Shown here in pieces: positions 5,534-5,572 of a stretch of DNA of 5,572 nucleotides. Within the stretch, counting starts at the first letter, position 1. Each line of letters begins with the position of its first letter. The notes beneath the pieces were generated by a model that saw only the letters and a list, made by a program, of their open reading frames with translations, did not search any database and had not been told where the DNA came from. This stretch comes from Candidatus Cloacimonadota bacterium (GTDB taxonomy: Bacteria; Muiribacteriota; UBA6191; JACPRK01), in assembly GCA_021772705.1 (NCBI GenBank), contig JAJFLN010000257.1:1-5572 (forward strand). Reading direction: 5' to 3'. The translations under genes and the position numbers were made by a program.

Positions 5534-5572
5534 GAGGGGCAGGGCGCTGATCTGACGGCACTGGAGCCCGGG

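Noticed and set aside
5534..5572. Bases after the membrane protein gene as a start of another gene or terminator
   Set aside because: No start codon with a ribosome binding site, and no stem with a T tract, can be supported in these 39 bases.

Overview
The window is a densely packed piece of GC-rich bacterial DNA. Codon third positions are mostly G or C, and most genes have purine-rich Shine-Dalgarno sites. A lipoprotein-type signal peptide and an intrinsic-terminator-like hairpin point to a bacterium rather than an archaeon, although the first complete gene belongs to FmdE, a family first named in methanogens. Nothing here fixes the phylum. The mix of an FmdE-family protein, Pcm and a GT-C membrane protein would suit an uncultivated anaerobic or soil/sediment bacterium, but that is an inference.

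The left part (2-2838) is a run of five genes on the + strand. They are the tail of an unrecognised gene, an FmdE-family metal-binding protein with a C-terminal zinc ribbon (136-768), a class I SAM-dependent methyltransferase starting inside the fmdE-like stop codon (765-1412), an unrecognised 194-residue protein with a basic tail (1417-2001), and protein-L-isoaspartate O-methyltransferase (pcm, 2032-2838). The spacings of 59, -4, 4 and 30 bases suggest one transcription unit. A 9-bp perfect hairpin (2898-2920) lies about 60 bases after pcm and probably ends it.

Convergent to pcm is a very small gene on the - strand (2914-3042) for a 42-residue four-cysteine zinc-ribbon protein with a good ribosome binding site. 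An 85-base divergent intergenic stretch with two inverted repeats separates it from an 801-residue integral membrane protein (3128-5533). This protein resembles GT-C-fold glycosyltransferases and carries two extra C-terminal soluble regions. The last 39 bases (5534-5572) hold no feature I can support.

No shared pathway clearly unites the genes. The left operon carries two SAM-dependent methyltransferases and a metal-binding FmdE-like protein, and the right gene probably glycosylates a cell-envelope component. The most unusual points are the apparent lipoprotein signal on Pcm with a second, well-placed internal start for a cytoplasmic form, and the tiny zinc-ribbon gene. I saw no tRNA, rRNA, CRISPR array, insertion sequence or clear new defence or mobile system.
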